A stretch of DNA of 64,000 nucleotides from the NCBI GenBank assembly GCA_013151635.1, contig JAADHV010000067.1, positions 50,958 through 114,957 on the forward strand, read 5' to 3'. The stretch's first letter is position 1, and every line of letters starts with the position of its first letter. Below are positions 30,888 through 39,662 of the stretch, piece after piece. The position numbers were made by a program, and so were the translations under genes. The notes beneath the pieces were generated by a model. The model searched no databases. It saw nothing but the letters and a program-made list of their open reading frames with translations, and was not told the DNA's origin. The DNA comes from Deltaproteobacteria bacterium (GTDB taxonomy: Bacteria; Desulfobacterota; Desulfobacteria; Desulfobacterales; Desulfobacteraceae).

Positions 30888-32900
30888 TTAATGTATGTGT
30901 CTTGGTGACATGGGAAGGTTAAGCAGGTACACATTGACCGCCATTAAGATGCCTGCAATAAACATCATTGGCAGTAAAGCCCTGAAACCAGTCTGAGGGT
31001 CGGTGTAATTTTTCATGGCAAGTTTATATCCTGCCACAAGGGAAAAGCCGTAAAAGATAAGGAAAAGTATCATTTGTATCCAGTATACAAACAAAGGGTC
31101 AACCATTGAAACGGACGCTATCTGCCAGTTCGGCTCTCCTGCGGAAAATGGCAGGTATTTATTGATAGTTCTTTTAAGGGCGGGGATGACCAGGACTGAC
31201 TCGTTCAAAAGGTGACCGATGTTGTGGGCAAGATGCATGGATAATCCCACCGGGATAAACATAAAACCAAATGAGATAAATGTTTGTTTCAGACCATGAT
31301 GATTTTTTTTCCCGGCCAGATGGTTTGAAATTGCAGAACATAGAAAAATTATGCCCGGGATGAGAAAAATACTGATAAAAAAATAAAGAAGGGATTTTGT
31401 TACAACTTCAATGGTGTATTGATAATGGATACCAAAAAAACCGGCTGGAAACCATTTTATTGCAGATTGCATCCAGGCGGTCCAGGGTTCAAGCATATCC
31501 CCTGTAACAAATATGGCAACCCCCACAAGCACGACCGCAAAAACAGCATCATCCAGAGATTTTTTTTTTGTTGTCCAGGCATCTTTGAAAAATGGCCTGA
31601 TCCGGATGGATATATTGTTTTTCGGGCATGATTTGATGCATTCCCCACAAAAATTACAGGCCTTATTGCTGTCAATTTCCGGGACCATTTCAAACATGGG
31701 GCAGCCCCGGCCCCTTGAGTTGCCAAGGTAGCAGTCCTTTCTTTTATGGCGCTTGCAGATTTCAAGGTCTTTTGATCTTAATTCAATGGGGGAGAACAAG
31801 GAATATATGCCGATAAGTCCGCCAATGGGACATATATGCCTGCAGAAAGTCCGTTTTTGGTAAAAGAGTCCGAAAACTGCTGCAACAACAAGAATAAGGG
31901 ATAAAAGAAACCCTGTTACCAGGGGGTTCCTGACTACGCCGATCTGGATATCCAGCCAGGTCAGTAAAACAAAGAATGTGTTTGCAAACCACATGTTCTG
32001 AAGGCTTTTTGGAAGAACCATTTGAGGGTCAGATGCCCTGGATATCCATTCGGAAACCGCTCCAACAGGGCACATAAAACACCAGAGACGTCCTGCCAGT
32101 ACAAAAGTAAAAATAACCCCGGCCCACCATATTGTCCATATGACAATAACTGAAAGGTTTCTTGCCGAATCCTGAATATCAAAAAATGCCAGGAAAATGA
32201 AAATAAAAAGAAAAATGAGCAGTACAATCTGGATCACATCTTGAAAATAGCGGGCCTTAAGAATTTTTTGGATTATCGGAATATCCAGAAGGTCAATTAC
32301 AGATTTATCAGGATTTTTGATCTTAACCCTGATTAACACCATACCGGCTATAGTGGTTCCCAAAAGCAAAACCAGGATAAATATCAGTTTTAGCCCGGGA
32401 TGACCCCGGGGGGCGATTTTAAGGGGGAAGACTGTCAAAATCCCCTTGCTTGAGGCCATGGCCTTTGATCCCGGCAGTTCGACCTTAAGCTTGAAAAGGC
32501 CCGCATCCCCGAACAGGGCTTGAAATTCAAAATTGCCAAAGGCATCAGTCCTGCCCTTATTCTTTTGTCCGGGTTCAAGGTTTGTTCCAATTATGCTTGT
32601 GTAGACAGGTTGGCCCACAACCGGGGCCAAATCCTTTGCCCGTAATACTTTAACCGTGACCACGGTTTTAGTTTCTGCTTTTAAAGGCTCCTTATCAAGG
32701 AATACCTGGATTTTAAACCCTTGTGTTTCAATTGCCGTGCCTGCTCTTGCAGGAAAGTTTAAACCTGCAAGGCAAAGTATTGACAAAACAAGGGCATATT
32801 TTATCTGTCTTGAGACTTTAAGCATATCATTGTTTTTTAACATAAGGTTTATCAAGCTGCTTTTTAAGATACTGGAAAATTTCGGGTGAGGACCAGTCAA
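30888..32900 (-). CDS. NapH/CcoG-like membrane polyferredoxin with N-terminal Ig-like domain
   Basis: GRLWCFMCPVGAVSEWIS, TFCRHICPIGGLIG, CNFCGECIKSCP; several TM helices. Start uncertain (32900, 32843 or 32825). Confidence 0.8.
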   Translation of the reverse strand: MTGPHPKFSSILKSSLINLMLKNNDMLKVSRQIKYALVLSILCLAGLNFPARAGTAIETQGFKIQVFLDKEPLKAETKTVVTVKVLRAKDLAPVVGQPVYTSIIGTNLEPGQKNKGRTDAFGNFEFQALFGDAGLFKLKVELPGSKAMASSKGILTVFPLKIAPRGHPGLKLIFILVLLLGTTIAGMVLIRVKIKNPDKSVIDLLDIPIIQKILKARYFQDVIQIVLLIFLFIFIFLAFFDIQDSARNLSVIVIWTIWWAGVIFTFVLAGRLWCFMCPVGAVSEWISRASDPQMVLPKSLQNMWFANTFFVLLTWLDIQIGVVRNPLVTGFLLSLILVVAAVFGLFYQKRTFCRHICPIGGLIGIYSLFSPIELRSKDLEICKRHKRKDCYLGNSRGRGCPMFEMVPEIDSNKACNFCGECIKSCPKNNISIRIRPFFKDAWTTKKKSLDDAVFAVVLVGVAIFVTGDMLEPWTAWMQSAIKWFPAGFFGIHYQYTIEVVTKSLLYFFISIFLIPGIIFLCSAISNHLAGKKNHHGLKQTFISFGFMFIPVGLSMHLAHNIGHLLNESVLVIPALKRTINKYLPFSAGEPNWQIASVSMVDPLFVYWIQMILFLIFYGFSLVAGYKLAMKNYTDPQTGFRALLPMMFIAGILMAVNVYLLNLPMSPRHIH

Positions 32901-33399
32901 AGGAGCCGATTACCTTTTGGATTATAATCCCGTTTTTATCTATAATAAAACTTTCCGGTACCCCTGTGGCCTGGTATGCCTTTTGTACGGCCCCCCTTTT
33001 ATCCAGCAGAGCCTTGAAATGAAGATTGTATAATTTCATGAAAGGGTAGACGGCTTTTTTCCCTTTAGTGTCAATACTGACAGCCAGGATCTGGAAATCA
33101 TCCTGGTTGAATTTTTTATAAAGTTTTTCTATTGAAGGCATTTCATCTATGCAGGGCCGGCACCATGTGGCCCATATATTTAATAAAACAAGTTTGCCCC
33201 TGAAGTCGGACAGGCTGACAGTTTTCCCTTCCAGATCCGGCAATGAAAAGTCAGGTGCCATTGTGCCGACTGCTACAGACGGTGGTTTTGTAAATGTAAA
33301 ATCCATATTATTGCCGATTAAAAAAAAGAGAACCAAAATCCCGGTGACAAATAAGAAAAATAATATCCCGGACTTGTATTTTGTTGATAGTTCACCCAT
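32827..33399 (-). CDS. TlpA/ResA-like thioredoxin
   Basis: APDFSLPDLEGKTVSLSDFRGKLVLLNIWATWCRPCIDEMPSIEKLY. Confidence 0.9.
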   Translation of the reverse strand: MGELSTKYKSGILFFLFVTGILVLFFLIGNNMDFTFTKPPSVAVGTMAPDFSLPDLEGKTVSLSDFRGKLVLLNIWATWCRPCIDEMPSIEKLYKKFNQDDFQILAVSIDTKGKKAVYPFMKLYNLHFKALLDKRGAVQKAYQATGVPESFIIDKNGIIIQKVIGSFDWSSPEIFQYLKKQLDKPYVKKQ

Positions 33400-33444
33400 A
33401 GCAGCTTTGACCTTTTATTGTATATTCAGGGGTAAAGTTAAAGT

Positions 33445-33999
33445 TTATTTTTTAATATTCGCATCAATCATGAATTGAATGAGGTCTCGGCTTATTTTGC
33501 TTTTCCAGTCTTTTGCTCCTGGTGCAAAGGCCTTGATGTCCCCGTTTTGATCAATCAGGAAATGGGCCGGGGTTCCCCTTATGCCATAATCAAGGGCGAC
33601 CTGCCCTTTGATATCTAACAGCACGGGGAAATGCATACCGGCGTTGTCTGCATAATTTTTGACTAGTGTTTTATCTTCTCTTATATCAATACCGATAATT
33701 GTAAAATTTTTGTCTTTAAATCTGCTGTAAAGCTTAACCAGGGAAGGAACCTCCTTCCTGCACCAGGGTCACCAGGTTGTCCAGAAAAAGAGCAGAACAG
33801 CTTTTCCTCTAAAGTCGGTTAAGCTGACCTTCCTGCCCTCAAGGTCTTCCAGGGTGAAATCCATGGCAGCCACTTTTTTTCTTGCCTTTATGAATCCTGC
33901 ATCAAGAAAGATATCATCATCTGCTATAGCCGATACCGGTGTTATTATAAATGTGGAGAACATCAATACAGCAATCAATACGGTGGCAACTTTTTTCAT
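33445..33999 (-). CDS. TlpA/ResA-like thioredoxin, putative selenoprotein (in-frame UGA at 33769-33771)
   Basis: Read-through gives ...GKAVLLFFWTTW-U-PWCRKEVPSLVKLYSRFKDKNFTIIGIDIREDKTLVKNYADNAGMHFPVLLDIKGQVALDYGIRGTPAHFLIDQNG...; ORF track splits it into 33769-33999 and 33445-33636. Confidence 0.85.
33739..33760 (-). promoter_or_regulatory. Bacterial SECIS-like hairpin
   Basis: CAGGAAGG-AGGTT-CCTTCCCTG (8 bp, one bulged C), starting 8 nt after UGA; loop G 18 nt downstream of UGA. Confidence 0.75.
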
Positions 34000-34015
34000 T
34001 TCTTGTCCCTTTACA

Positions 34016-34116
34016 ATTTTTATATGAAAGTTTCAGCCAAATGGAAAATGGTACTTTCATGTTTTGTTGTGGGCAAACTCTGGTGAAATACCAGGTCTGC
34101 CCGTAGCAGTTAGTAA
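34016..34116 (-). repeat. Dispersed double-hairpin repeat, copy C
   Basis: tatatgaaag...actttcatgttttgttgtgggcaaactctggtgaaataccaggtctgcccgtagcagttagt, matches copies A and B. Confidence 0.8.
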
Positions 34117-34118
34117 GA

Positions 34119-34358
34119 TCATTTGAATTCAATCTGCCTGGGTTTTTCAGGATGGCGTTGCCCATGGGAACATGATTTCATTTTTTTCATCATGAAAATA
34201 TGGGCAACAGGGCAAAGCAGGAACAATACATAATAACCCCATGAGCCTTGTATTCCAATAGATGTCAGTATGAAAAATCCCATAATGGGGATAGCACAGC
34301 ACAAAGCCATAAGTAAAAGATGATTGTTCTTAATCTTGTCAACTAGTGTTTTTAGCAT
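34119..34358 (-). CDS. Small membrane protein (DUF2933-like)
   Basis: Two TM segments plus His/Cys tail VAHIFMMKKMKSCSHGQRH; RBS aaaggag. Confidence 0.65.
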   Translation of the reverse strand: MLKTLVDKIKNNHLLLMALCCAIPIMGFFILTSIGIQGSWGYYVLFLLCPVAHIFMMKKMKSCSHGQRHPEKPRQIEFK

Positions 34359-34399
34359 TTTTTTCTCCTTTGATCTTTTAACAGTTTATGGATGTTAAA

Positions 34400-34415
34400 G
34401 CAAAGTTAATGCCAG
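34400..34415 (-). promoter_or_regulatory. Putative sigma-54 promoter, unit 6 (minus strand)
   Basis: Reverse complement of gcaaagttaatgccag is CTGGCATTAACTTTGC: GG-N10-GC. Confidence 0.75.
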
Positions 34416-34511
34416 GTGGCCTGGTGATTTGCATCATCCTCTGATATAATGGGTTTAATACACGTGTATTATTTGAATGTGTATCCCTAATTTTTTATTT
34501 AAAAAAGCATA

Positions 34512-34553
34512 CTGCCTAATTTTTAGCCAGTTTGGTGGATAAAAATCAGGCAG
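34512..34553. promoter_or_regulatory. Tandem 19-bp dyads, unit 6, inside a long inverted repeat
   Basis: CTGCCTAATTTTTAGCCAG (34512-34530) and GTGGATAAAAATCAGGCAG (34535-34553), 23-bp spacing; flanked by GCATACTGCC/GGCAGTATGC arms. Confidence 0.65.
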
Positions 34554-34554
34554 T

Positions 34555-35325
34555 ATGCCTAAGTTTTCTTCCTGGTTGCATTTATTTAAAATGTACGATA
34601 AAGGCAATATTATCAAAAAAACGTGTAAAAATACCATGTTTGAATTTTTTAAAAATTTTAATAAAGAAAAACCCTTAATCCTTCCATTTGAAAGACAGGT
34701 AAAATTATGGCAAAAAGCCAGCCGGAAAATGGGATGGGGGATAAAAAAGATTGAATTCGATAAGATTATTGGCCCTGCCGGATTAAGCGCCAAGGATGAA
34801 ACTGACGGATTTATAGGTTCAATACTCTGCTACGGTTTTGGCGATGACGGGTCAACTCATTCAGATGCGGTGCTTTCAGGGAAACTTGCATGGGATTATG
34901 TAATACAAAAATGGGACGTTAAGGTATGGCAGTGCCAGTATATTGATTTTGACAAGCCTGACAACATAAGATTATGGCCAAAAGCTCCTAAGCGCCCAAA
35001 AGGTTTTTATACAGTAAAATTCAAACCCGGCAATCATAAGACTGACAAAACATCTGCCAGGTTCAGGAAAATGCCCGGCAATAGTACAGGACCAGGGCCT
35101 GAAGGGATCCAGCTTTTGACAATCACCCACCCTCATTTTGCAGACCTTATGAATCAAAGACAAATGCCGTTCATGACATTTTCCGATTATGATGTGGCAC
35201 CCCATGGTTTTTATGATTTTTATGATGCAGTGCAGATGTTTTGCAGCCAGGATACTTTGGGGCTGGGTATCGGTAATATAGACAGGAATTACCCTTTGTT
35301 CGCAATCAGTGAGATCCGTTTTTAA
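34555..35325 (+). CDS. Hypothetical protein
   Basis: 256-aa ORF; probable start at ATG 34636 (MFEFFKNFNKEK); no family recognised. Confidence 0.55.
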   Translation: MPKFSSWLHLFKMYDKGNIIKKTCKNTMFEFFKNFNKEKPLILPFERQVKLWQKASRKMGWGIKKIEFDKIIGPAGLSAKDETDGFIGSILCYGFGDDGSTHSDAVLSGKLAWDYVIQKWDVKVWQCQYIDFDKPDNIRLWPKAPKRPKGFYTVKFKPGNHKTDKTSARFRKMPGNSTGPGPEGIQLLTITHPHFADLMNQRQMPFMTFSDYDVAPHGFYDFYDAVQMFCSQDTLGLGIGNIDRNYPLFAISEIRF

Positions 35326-35336
35326 TATGGCCTGAC

Positions 35337-36113
35337 CTATTGCAGAAGGTCTATGAGCAGGACCGTTATATCGTCATTGCCATGGGATTTTATTGTTTTT
35401 CTGATTAAATTTTCAGCTTTTCTTTTTATGCTGGTTTTTGAATTTAAAATCAGTTCCATATCCTTTTGGGCAAGGATTTTATGAAGTCCGTCTGTGGATA
35501 ACATAACCAGGTCATTTTTTTTAAGGCGAACCGATCCTGTTTCAGGTTCGCACTCTCCGTGACCAATGCATTGATCAAGAATATGTCGTGAATAATGGGT
35601 GGCAAGCTGTTCTTTTGTTATTTCTCCCTCTTCTAACAGGAACCTTGCAAAGGTTTGATCTTTGGTTACCTGTTTCAGCCTGCCTTTTCGAAAAATATAT
35701 AGCCTGGAGTCTCCTACATGGGCCCAGAATGCTTTATGGCCTTTTATGAACACTGCGGTCATTGTTGTTCCCATGCCTTCAAATGCAGGGTTCCTGATGG
35801 ACTCTTTTAAAATAGTTTTATCTGATTTTTCAAATATTTTTTTTAGAAAAATCAACTCTTTGCCCTGCCTGGTGCCTGTGGTTCCGGAAAAACCTGAAAC
35901 AGCCATCTGGGCCGCAATATCACCGGCAGCCTCTCCACCCATGCCATCGGCCGCAACTGCGATAAGATGGCCTTTCTTTAATGCTTTTACAAAGAACCTG
36001 TCCTGGTTTTCCTTTCTTGTCACACCTTTTTGTGACATTGCAAAAGAATTTGTTTGACTGTTGTTTAAAACAAGTGTCTGATGATTAAAATTTTTTTTTG
36101 GCCCTGATATCAT
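35337..36113 (-). CDS. PP2C-type serine/threonine phosphatase
   Basis: NQDRFFVKALKKGHLIAVAADGMGGEAAGD; WAHVGDSRLYIFR; STDGLHKIL; GNDDITVLLIDL. Confidence 0.9.
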   Translation of the reverse strand: MISGPKKNFNHQTLVLNNSQTNSFAMSQKGVTRKENQDRFFVKALKKGHLIAVAADGMGGEAAGDIAAQMAVSGFSGTTGTRQGKELIFLKKIFEKSDKTILKESIRNPAFEGMGTTMTAVFIKGHKAFWAHVGDSRLYIFRKGRLKQVTKDQTFARFLLEEGEITKEQLATHYSRHILDQCIGHGECEPETGSVRLKKNDLVMLSTDGLHKILAQKDMELILNSKTSIKRKAENLIRKTIKSHGNDDITVLLIDLLQ

Positions 36114-36131
36114 AGAATTTATAACCTGAAC

Positions 36132-37979
36132 TTATTTTATGGAAATTTTTGTTCTGAATCCTACATCGGGAAACCCTTCCCATTGCTGGCGCATGGCAGG
36201 CTCTGAACCGGCTTTTAATATTTTTAAATCCATGACCCCGGAAAAAAGGCGGATATCTGCTGCTGGTTCCTGTTCTGGCTTGCTTTCAATACGGACCCAT
36301 TCCTTAATCTTCAGGCCCATTTGGTCCAGTACCTGGACCTCTTCGGGTCTGGTTTGTTTTTCTTTGGCCCCATGCATCATAGAAAAAGAGGGGTCCTGGT
36401 TTTTTTGTTTATCAAGGGGGTGTTCTTTTATATATTTATCAAGGTGGAATCTATAGGAAAATCTCCATTCAGGGTCGGTCAACAAGGATCTGCCATAGTA
36501 TTTTGCATATGCCAGGGCTCCGTGATAAGTGACTCTTGTTACAGGATTCCCAGCCGCCTCCGGGTCTTTAAGATGAAACCTTTGATGTTTATAGATAATC
36601 TGGTCTTCTTTTTGTGTGCCGGGCCCAAGATAAAGAAGAATAATTCCATTATGTTTTACAATGCCGTTTTTTACAATAATCCGGTCTTTGATATCATTTA
36701 GGAAATCCACAAAAAGATAATTGCTGATTTTGTTTTCATCAATATAAAAAAGCAGGTGGGGGGCAGCAGGGCTTTCCCCTGTCTCAGCCTGGTTATCAAC
36801 ACTTCCTGTCAATATCATTCTGGAACCGTCCATGGCGATTATGGATTTTTTCAGATCCTGCGGGTTTGCCGGAAGAGTGATGGCTTTGTCGTTGGCAACA
36901 GGTTTTTTTTCTGTAAATTCCAGGGGTCCTGCATTTTTTTGTGAGCCAATTATGTGCCAGGCTGTCATCCCGGCAATGGATAACAAGGTTAAAATAATTC
37001 CAATCCAGATCCACTTGCTGTGTGCCTGCACAAATTCAGCAGCTTTTAATGGCAGTGTGTCCGGGTCTTCGGGCGTAACCTTGTTCAATGCCAGCGTCTT
37101 TAAAAGCTCGGCCCTTAATTCTGCAACAGACTGGAAACGGGAAGCTTTGTCTTCTGCCGTGGCTTTCTGGATGATTGCATCCATGCCTTTTAAAAACGGG
37201 ACATCAATATTTTTGTAATTTTTAAGGCTTACGGTTTTCATGGGTAATGTTTTTTGATTCAGCCTTCCATCTATCGCTTCAAACAACATTTTGCCCAATG
37301 CATAAATATCCGCAGTCTGGTCGGCTTTCCTGAAGTCGGAGAATTGTTCCGGGGCCATGTAGGTGAGGGTGCCTTTCATTTCCATGGAATTTGAGACAGC
37401 CTTCATCCTGCAGGAACGGGCCAGGCCGAAATCAGCAATTTTCGGGATTTCACCATCCATAAAAATATTTTCAGGCTTCAGATCCCTGTGGAAGATATTG
37501 TGGTTATGCATGGCCTCAACCCCTTCGAGTATAGCAAGGAAATAGGACTCAATCCAGGCAGCATAAAGTTCGGGATCATCATTGAGCCCGTCATCAGACA
37601 TTGTGAATCTCAGGGAATTGCCGGGTATATATTCCATAACAATATATTCTACTGATCCCGGCTGGTCTGACCGGGCATTTCCCCCGCCTTTATTCCCGCC
37701 GTAATCAAAAATATTTAAAATATTCGGGTGGCGGACCTGTGCCATGGTCTGCACTTCCCGCTGGAAGCGTTTAAAAGCGATCTTAAGCTCTTCAGGATCA
37801 TTTTCTAATTCCTGCAGCATGTCTTCGGATATTGTCTTTACAGCTACATCCCTTTTAAGATTGATCTGGTGTGCCCGGAAAACCTTGCCCATGGCTCCTT
37901 GCCCAATCATCTCAATGATTATCCATTTATTATCAATCACTGTTCCCGGTTTGAACAGGCTGTCATTATTTGTAGCCAT
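36132..37979 (-). CDS. Serine/threonine protein kinase with TM and C-terminal FGE-sulfatase-like region
   Basis: GQGAMGKVFRAHQINLKRDVAVK, HRDLKPENIFMDG, DFGLARS; C-term NPVTRVTYHGALAYAKYYGRSLLTDPEW. Confidence 0.88.
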   Translation of the reverse strand: MATNNDSLFKPGTVIDNKWIIIEMIGQGAMGKVFRAHQINLKRDVAVKTISEDMLQELENDPEELKIAFKRFQREVQTMAQVRHPNILNIFDYGGNKGGGNARSDQPGSVEYIVMEYIPGNSLRFTMSDDGLNDDPELYAAWIESYFLAILEGVEAMHNHNIFHRDLKPENIFMDGEIPKIADFGLARSCRMKAVSNSMEMKGTLTYMAPEQFSDFRKADQTADIYALGKMLFEAIDGRLNQKTLPMKTVSLKNYKNIDVPFLKGMDAIIQKATAEDKASRFQSVAELRAELLKTLALNKVTPEDPDTLPLKAAEFVQAHSKWIWIGIILTLLSIAGMTAWHIIGSQKNAGPLEFTEKKPVANDKAITLPANPQDLKKSIIAMDGSRMILTGSVDNQAETGESPAAPHLLFYIDENKISNYLFVDFLNDIKDRIIVKNGIVKHNGIILLYLGPGTQKEDQIIYKHQRFHLKDPEAAGNPVTRVTYHGALAYAKYYGRSLLTDPEWRFSYRFHLDKYIKEHPLDKQKNQDPSFSMMHGAKEKQTRPEEVQVLDQMGLKIKEWVRIESKPEQEPAADIRLFSGVMDLKILKAGSEPAMRQQWEGFPDVGFRTKISIK

Positions 37980-38132
37980 ATTTATTTTCTCGAATAAATT
38001 TTAATAATTATCAGAAGGTATTTTTTAAAAAACTGACTTTCCTTTGCAAGATAAAGCTGAATTACAATATTTTCAATGTTTTTTATTGATTTATTTTTGT
38101 TTTGAATAATGGCTGCCGTATTTTTTCCCATA

Positions 38133-38174
38133 CTGGTTTATTTTTATCCACCCTGCTGGTTAAAATATATCCAC
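38133..38174. promoter_or_regulatory. Tandem 19-bp dyads, unit 4
   Basis: CTGGTTTATTTTTATCCAC (38133-38151) and CTGGTTAAAATATATCCAC (38156-38174), 23-bp spacing. Confidence 0.75.
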
Positions 38175-38248
38175 TTTAAAAAGTATTTTCATTTTTTTAA
38201 AATGGTGAATTTTATAAATATTATGTATTTTCAACTAGTTGTCAGTAT

Positions 38249-38265
38249 TGGCACGCTTGTTGATA
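38249..38265 (+). promoter_or_regulatory. Putative sigma-54 promoter, unit 4
   Basis: TTGGCACGCTTGTTGAT: GG-N10-GA. Confidence 0.75.
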
Positions 38266-38315
38266 TACTTGTTCCCAGAGTTTGAGATAAATACGGTTTT
38301 AATTGAGGAGGCAGC

Positions 38316-38657
38316 ATGAGTGCAAAAAAAATATTTTTAATTATTGGATTGGCACTAGCAGGATTTGCAGGCGTGTATTTTTTAAACATAAACACTGGCT
38401 TTTTCAACTCTTTTTTTTATAATGAATGGAATCCTATGGGTCCCGGATTTTATTACGGGCATATGATGACAGGAGGAATTATGCATTTTATTTTCTGGCT
38501 GGTCTTAATCTTTTTCCTGATTTCAGCTTTGGGCGGCAAAAAATCTTCGCTTGCCCACACCACGGATTCAGCCGTTGAAATCCTGAAAAAAAAATATGTC
38601 AACGGAGACATCGGCAAAGTGGAATTTGCCGATAAAATGAAACATTTAAATGGATAA
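38316..38657 (+). CDS. SHOCT-domain membrane protein (paralog 2)
   Basis: YGHMMTGGIMHFIFWLVLIFFLISAL...SAVEILKKKYVNGDIGKVEFADKMKHL. Confidence 0.75.
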   Translation: MSAKKIFLIIGLALAGFAGVYFLNINTGFFNSFFYNEWNPMGPGFYYGHMMTGGIMHFIFWLVLIFFLISALGGKKSSLAHTTDSAVEILKKKYVNGDIGKVEFADKMKHLNG

Positions 38658-38686
38658 TATAATAATTCAGTTAGGGAGAATAGATT

Positions 38687-39064
38687 ATGATTAAAAAAAC
38701 GGTTTTTCAATTAACTACATTTACCGCCTTTGTTCTTATTGCAGCAGGGGTACTTTTTTTTAACCCTGTAGCTGCCATGGCATGCGGGTATGGGAATTCG
38801 GGCGGCAGTGATTTCGTGCCGCAAAGGCAGGTACCCAACGGGGGGAACCAGGTGACGGGGAACCAGGCTGCAGCCGCCATTGACCAGGAACAGGCCAAAA
38901 CCATAGTTAAAAACCATGTCAGCAAGCTTAACCCTGATCTTGTTGTCGGTAATATTAATGACGCAGGTGGTTTTTTTGAGGTTGAAGTAATGAATAAAGA
39001 CAATGAAGTGGTTCAAATGCTTGGGGTGGATAAATATTCCGGACGGCTGATGCTGATAAACTGA
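38687..39064 (+). CDS. Exported PepSY-like protein
   Basis: Signal peptide; DQEQAKTIVKNHVSKLNPDLVVGNINDAGGFFEVEVMNKDNEVVQMLGVDKYSGRLMLI. Confidence 0.65.
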   Translation: MIKKTVFQLTTFTAFVLIAAGVLFFNPVAAMACGYGNSGGSDFVPQRQVPNGGNQVTGNQAAAAIDQEQAKTIVKNHVSKLNPDLVVGNINDAGGFFEVEVMNKDNEVVQMLGVDKYSGRLMLIN

Positions 39065-39076
39065 TAAAAAGAGACT

Positions 39077-39547
39077 ATGACGATGGATAACCAGAAATCG
39101 GATATTATATATTTTTTTTTGATAATATTTATCATCCTGGCACTGCCCTTTGGCATATCTGCTTATGACAGGCATGTCTGGGACAAACGAACACCAAAGG
39201 ATGCGAAAATATTTGACCTGACCGGGAATACACACAAAGGCTGGGTCCTTGGCAGTATAGACGCTGTTGACGTTTTAACAGGCAGTCTGGGCCTGAAGAA
39301 ATTTAACCCCCCGGTCATTAAGGTGCAAAAAGGGGATCTCGTGGTGCTGAAACTTACAAGCAGCGATGTGGTACATGGCTTCAGCCTTAAGGATTTTGGC
39401 GTATTTATCAATGACGGGATTCAACCGGGCAGGCCCAGGACAGTGTCTTTTATTGCTAATAAAGAGGGCCGTTTTACCTTTTCGTGCAATGCAATTTGCG
39501 GCAGTTATCATGAAAATATGACCGGCACTATTATTGTCACAGCATGA
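39077..39547 (+). CDS. Membrane-anchored CuA-type cupredoxin (COX2-like)
   Basis: VHGFSLKDFGVFINDGIQPGRPRTVSFIANKEGRFTFSCNAICGSYHENMTG: CxxxCxxxHxxM CuA ligand set. Confidence 0.8.
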   Translation: MTMDNQKSDIIYFFLIIFIILALPFGISAYDRHVWDKRTPKDAKIFDLTGNTHKGWVLGSIDAVDVLTGSLGLKKFNPPVIKVQKGDLVVLKLTSSDVVHGFSLKDFGVFINDGIQPGRPRTVSFIANKEGRFTFSCNAICGSYHENMTGTIIVTA

Positions 39548-39662
39548 TAAAAGGTGAATTCAGGTATAAATTTGTCATAATGCTTGAAACTGGTTTTTCA
39601 TAATGATAAATTATATAAACTTATCTTTAAAAAAAACAAATACCAATTCCCGGAGGCAGTTT

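Noticed and set aside
34016-34116. Dispersed repeat as a GEMM (c-di-GMP-I) riboswitch, because of GGGCAAAC...GAAA
   Set aside because: The required downstream GACGCAAAGC and the second paired domain are missing, and the hairpin closes directly on itself (GGTCTGCCC).
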